Below are positions 62,971-64,000 of a DNA stretch of 64,000 nt, one piece after another; the stretch's first letter is position 1, and every line of letters begins with the position of its first letter. The position numbers and the translations under genes are program-made. The notes beneath the pieces were generated by a model. The model was not told the origin of the DNA. It saw nothing but the letters and a program-made list of their open reading frames with translations, and did no database searches. Source of the stretch: Arenibacter sp. F26102. GTDB lineage: Bacteria > Bacteroidota > Bacteroidia > Flavobacteriales > Flavobacteriaceae. The stretch spans positions 310,001 through 374,000 of the forward strand of contig NZ_JALKBC010000001.1 in the NCBI RefSeq assembly GCF_023015865.1. Reading direction: 5' to 3'.

Positions 62971-64000
62971 ATGAAAAAATATATAATTACTACCAGATCG
63001 TTCTTAACATATATATTGATATTCTCTTTTTTTGGTTGTGATAATTTTTTGGAGACGGAGCCAAGAAGTTTTATCAATCCATCTACTTTTTTTAATACTG
63101 AATCCGATGCAGAAGCTGCAGTTTTGGGAGGGTATAGAACTTTTGGATCGGGAATTTCTGGCTCTTTTGGTTGGCATCAGGATTTTCAGTTGGCTGCCAT
63201 GTCCGACGATTTTACTGTTAGACCATTAGCGAATCCCAATGATGTAGATAGAAATGCTAAATTTATCGATTTTAACCCTACACGCGGACCACAGAATTTA
63301 TATTATCAAGTGGGGGCGATTAATACGTTTAGCTGGTCCATTGACGGAATATCGGGAATGCCTGAATTTCCCAATAAGCAGGCATTAATTGCCGAATCAA
63401 AATTTCTTCGGGCCTACAATTACTTTATTATGGTACAGCTATTCGGTGGTGTTTCAATCATTGATAAAGCTTTGGAAACACCTGAGGAAGCTTCAAATAT
63501 ACCAAGAGGCACTGTTGATGAAGTTTATGATTTGATTGTTAGTGATTTAATAACCGGAAGTGAAGAATTACCGGAAACATCCCCCCAACCTGGACGTCCC
63601 TCCAAGTACACAGCTATGGCTTTATTAGCCAAGGTTTATTTAACTAAAGGCGAATGGACAGATGCTGCTTCTTGGGCAAAGAGGGTGATTAATGAAAGTG
63701 ATAGGGAATTATTACCATCTATTTGGCATGTATTTGACGATTCCAACGAAAATAATCAAGAGTCATTATTTGAAATTCAATACGAAATTGAATTACAAAG
63801 AGCGAACCAAGTAGGTAATTGGCCTAGGGGTATAGGTGCCAACGCTGATAAAGATTATTTTCTTGGTCCAAATTGGGGAGGTGTATATATTGCATCAGAA
63901 GATTTGATTTCTGATTTTGAGCAAGGTGATGAAAGAAGAAATATGATTGCGACAGAGGTCCCCAATGCCGCTGGAGAAGTCCTTACCTTCAATGCCGATG
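62971..64000 (+). CDS. SusD/RagB-family lipoprotein (3' end outside the window)
   Basis: Open from the ATG at 62971 to the window edge, 343 codons. The lipobox is clear (IFSFFGC, Cys about 23) and is followed by DNFLETEPRSFINPSTFFNTESDAEAAVLGGYR, the standard SusD N-terminus. The TPR-like SusD segments include ALIAESKFLRAYNYFIMVQLFGGVSIIDKAL and YTAMALLAKVYLTKGEWTDAASWAKRVI. It caps the preceding SusC on the cell surface and binds its substrate. Confidence 0.94.
   Translation, partial: MKKYIITTRSFLTYILIFSFFGCDNFLETEPRSFINPSTFFNTESDAEAAVLGGYRTFGSGISGSFGWHQDFQLAAMSDDFTVRPLANPNDVDRNAKFIDFNPTRGPQNLYYQVGAINTFSWSIDGISGMPEFPNKQALIAESKFLRAYNYFIMVQLFGGVSIIDKALETPEEASNIPRGTVDEVYDLIVSDLITGSEELPETSPQPGRPSKYTAMALLAKVYLTKGEWTDAASWAKRVINESDRELLPSIWHVFDDSNENNQESLFEIQYEIELQRANQVGNWPRGIGANADKDYFLGPNWGGVYIASEDLISDFEQGDERRNMIATEVPNAAGEVLTFNAD

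Noticed and set aside
63032-63229. 65-codon plus-strand frame near the right edge
   Set aside because: It is a shifted frame within the partial susD, whose own frame is open from 62971 to the edge.

Overview
The window is chromosomal DNA from a member of the Flavobacteriaceae (Bacteroidota), probably a marine one. The evidence is two SusC/SusD outer-membrane pairs, an ECF sigma/FecR pair, a lycopene cyclase, promoters of the Bacteroidota type (TTTG, about 19 nt, TAnnTTTG), few Shine-Dalgarno sequences, and AT-rich DNA. The genus cannot be fixed from the sequence alone.

Left core, 1-34.9 kb. It starts with the tail of an unknown gene, a cold-shock protein, a ClC exchanger and aspartyl-tRNA synthetase. 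A SusC/SusD pair and a small MORN-like protein follow. Next is a TetR-controlled tripartite RND efflux operon (regulator, TolC, adaptor, pump). Then come a polyprenyl synthetase, a large lipoprotein combining a beta-propeller, HEAT repeats and a cytochrome c domain, and lycopene cyclase. A metal block pairs a TonB receptor and thioredoxin with a divergent DtxR/MntR-type regulator and ZIP transporter. Small envelope proteins, the feoA-feoB-Cys-rich peptide operon, SCO1 and the RseP site-2 protease complete the region.

Genomic island, 34,988-55,289. A 20.3 kb element sits in a tRNA-Asn gene. A 30-bp piece of the tRNA is repeated exactly at both ends, a tyrosine integrase lies just inside the right end, and GGGACAAC repeats near both ends look like integrase arm sites. 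The left part is a mobilizable backbone: HTH protein, SF3-type helicase, TOPRIM primase and a BfmA/BtgA-like mobilization protein, but no recognisable relaxase. The middle is a type I restriction-modification operon in the order XRE regulator, hsdM, hsdS, PrrC-like anticodon nuclease, hsdR. The right part (46.86-53.33 kb) is a series of accessory units: an AlbA_2/Schlafen-type operon with two small proteins, a frameshifted gene, a membrane wHTH protein, an HNH protein and an OLD-like ATPase-TOPRIM nuclease. Each unit is bounded by short inverted repeats of its own and separated from the next by a 140- or about 200-nt imperfect palindrome. This is the geometry of an integron cassette array, but the core sites are not canonical and no integron integrase is visible. 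It is the most unusual feature of the window.

Right core, 55.3-64 kb. It holds a disrupted tRNA-Asn 3' remnant, another palindromic element outside the island, an EamA exporter, a YegP-family protein, and a typical polysaccharide-uptake signalling set (ECF sigma factor, FecR anti-sigma factor, STN-containing SusC, and a SusD cut by the window edge).
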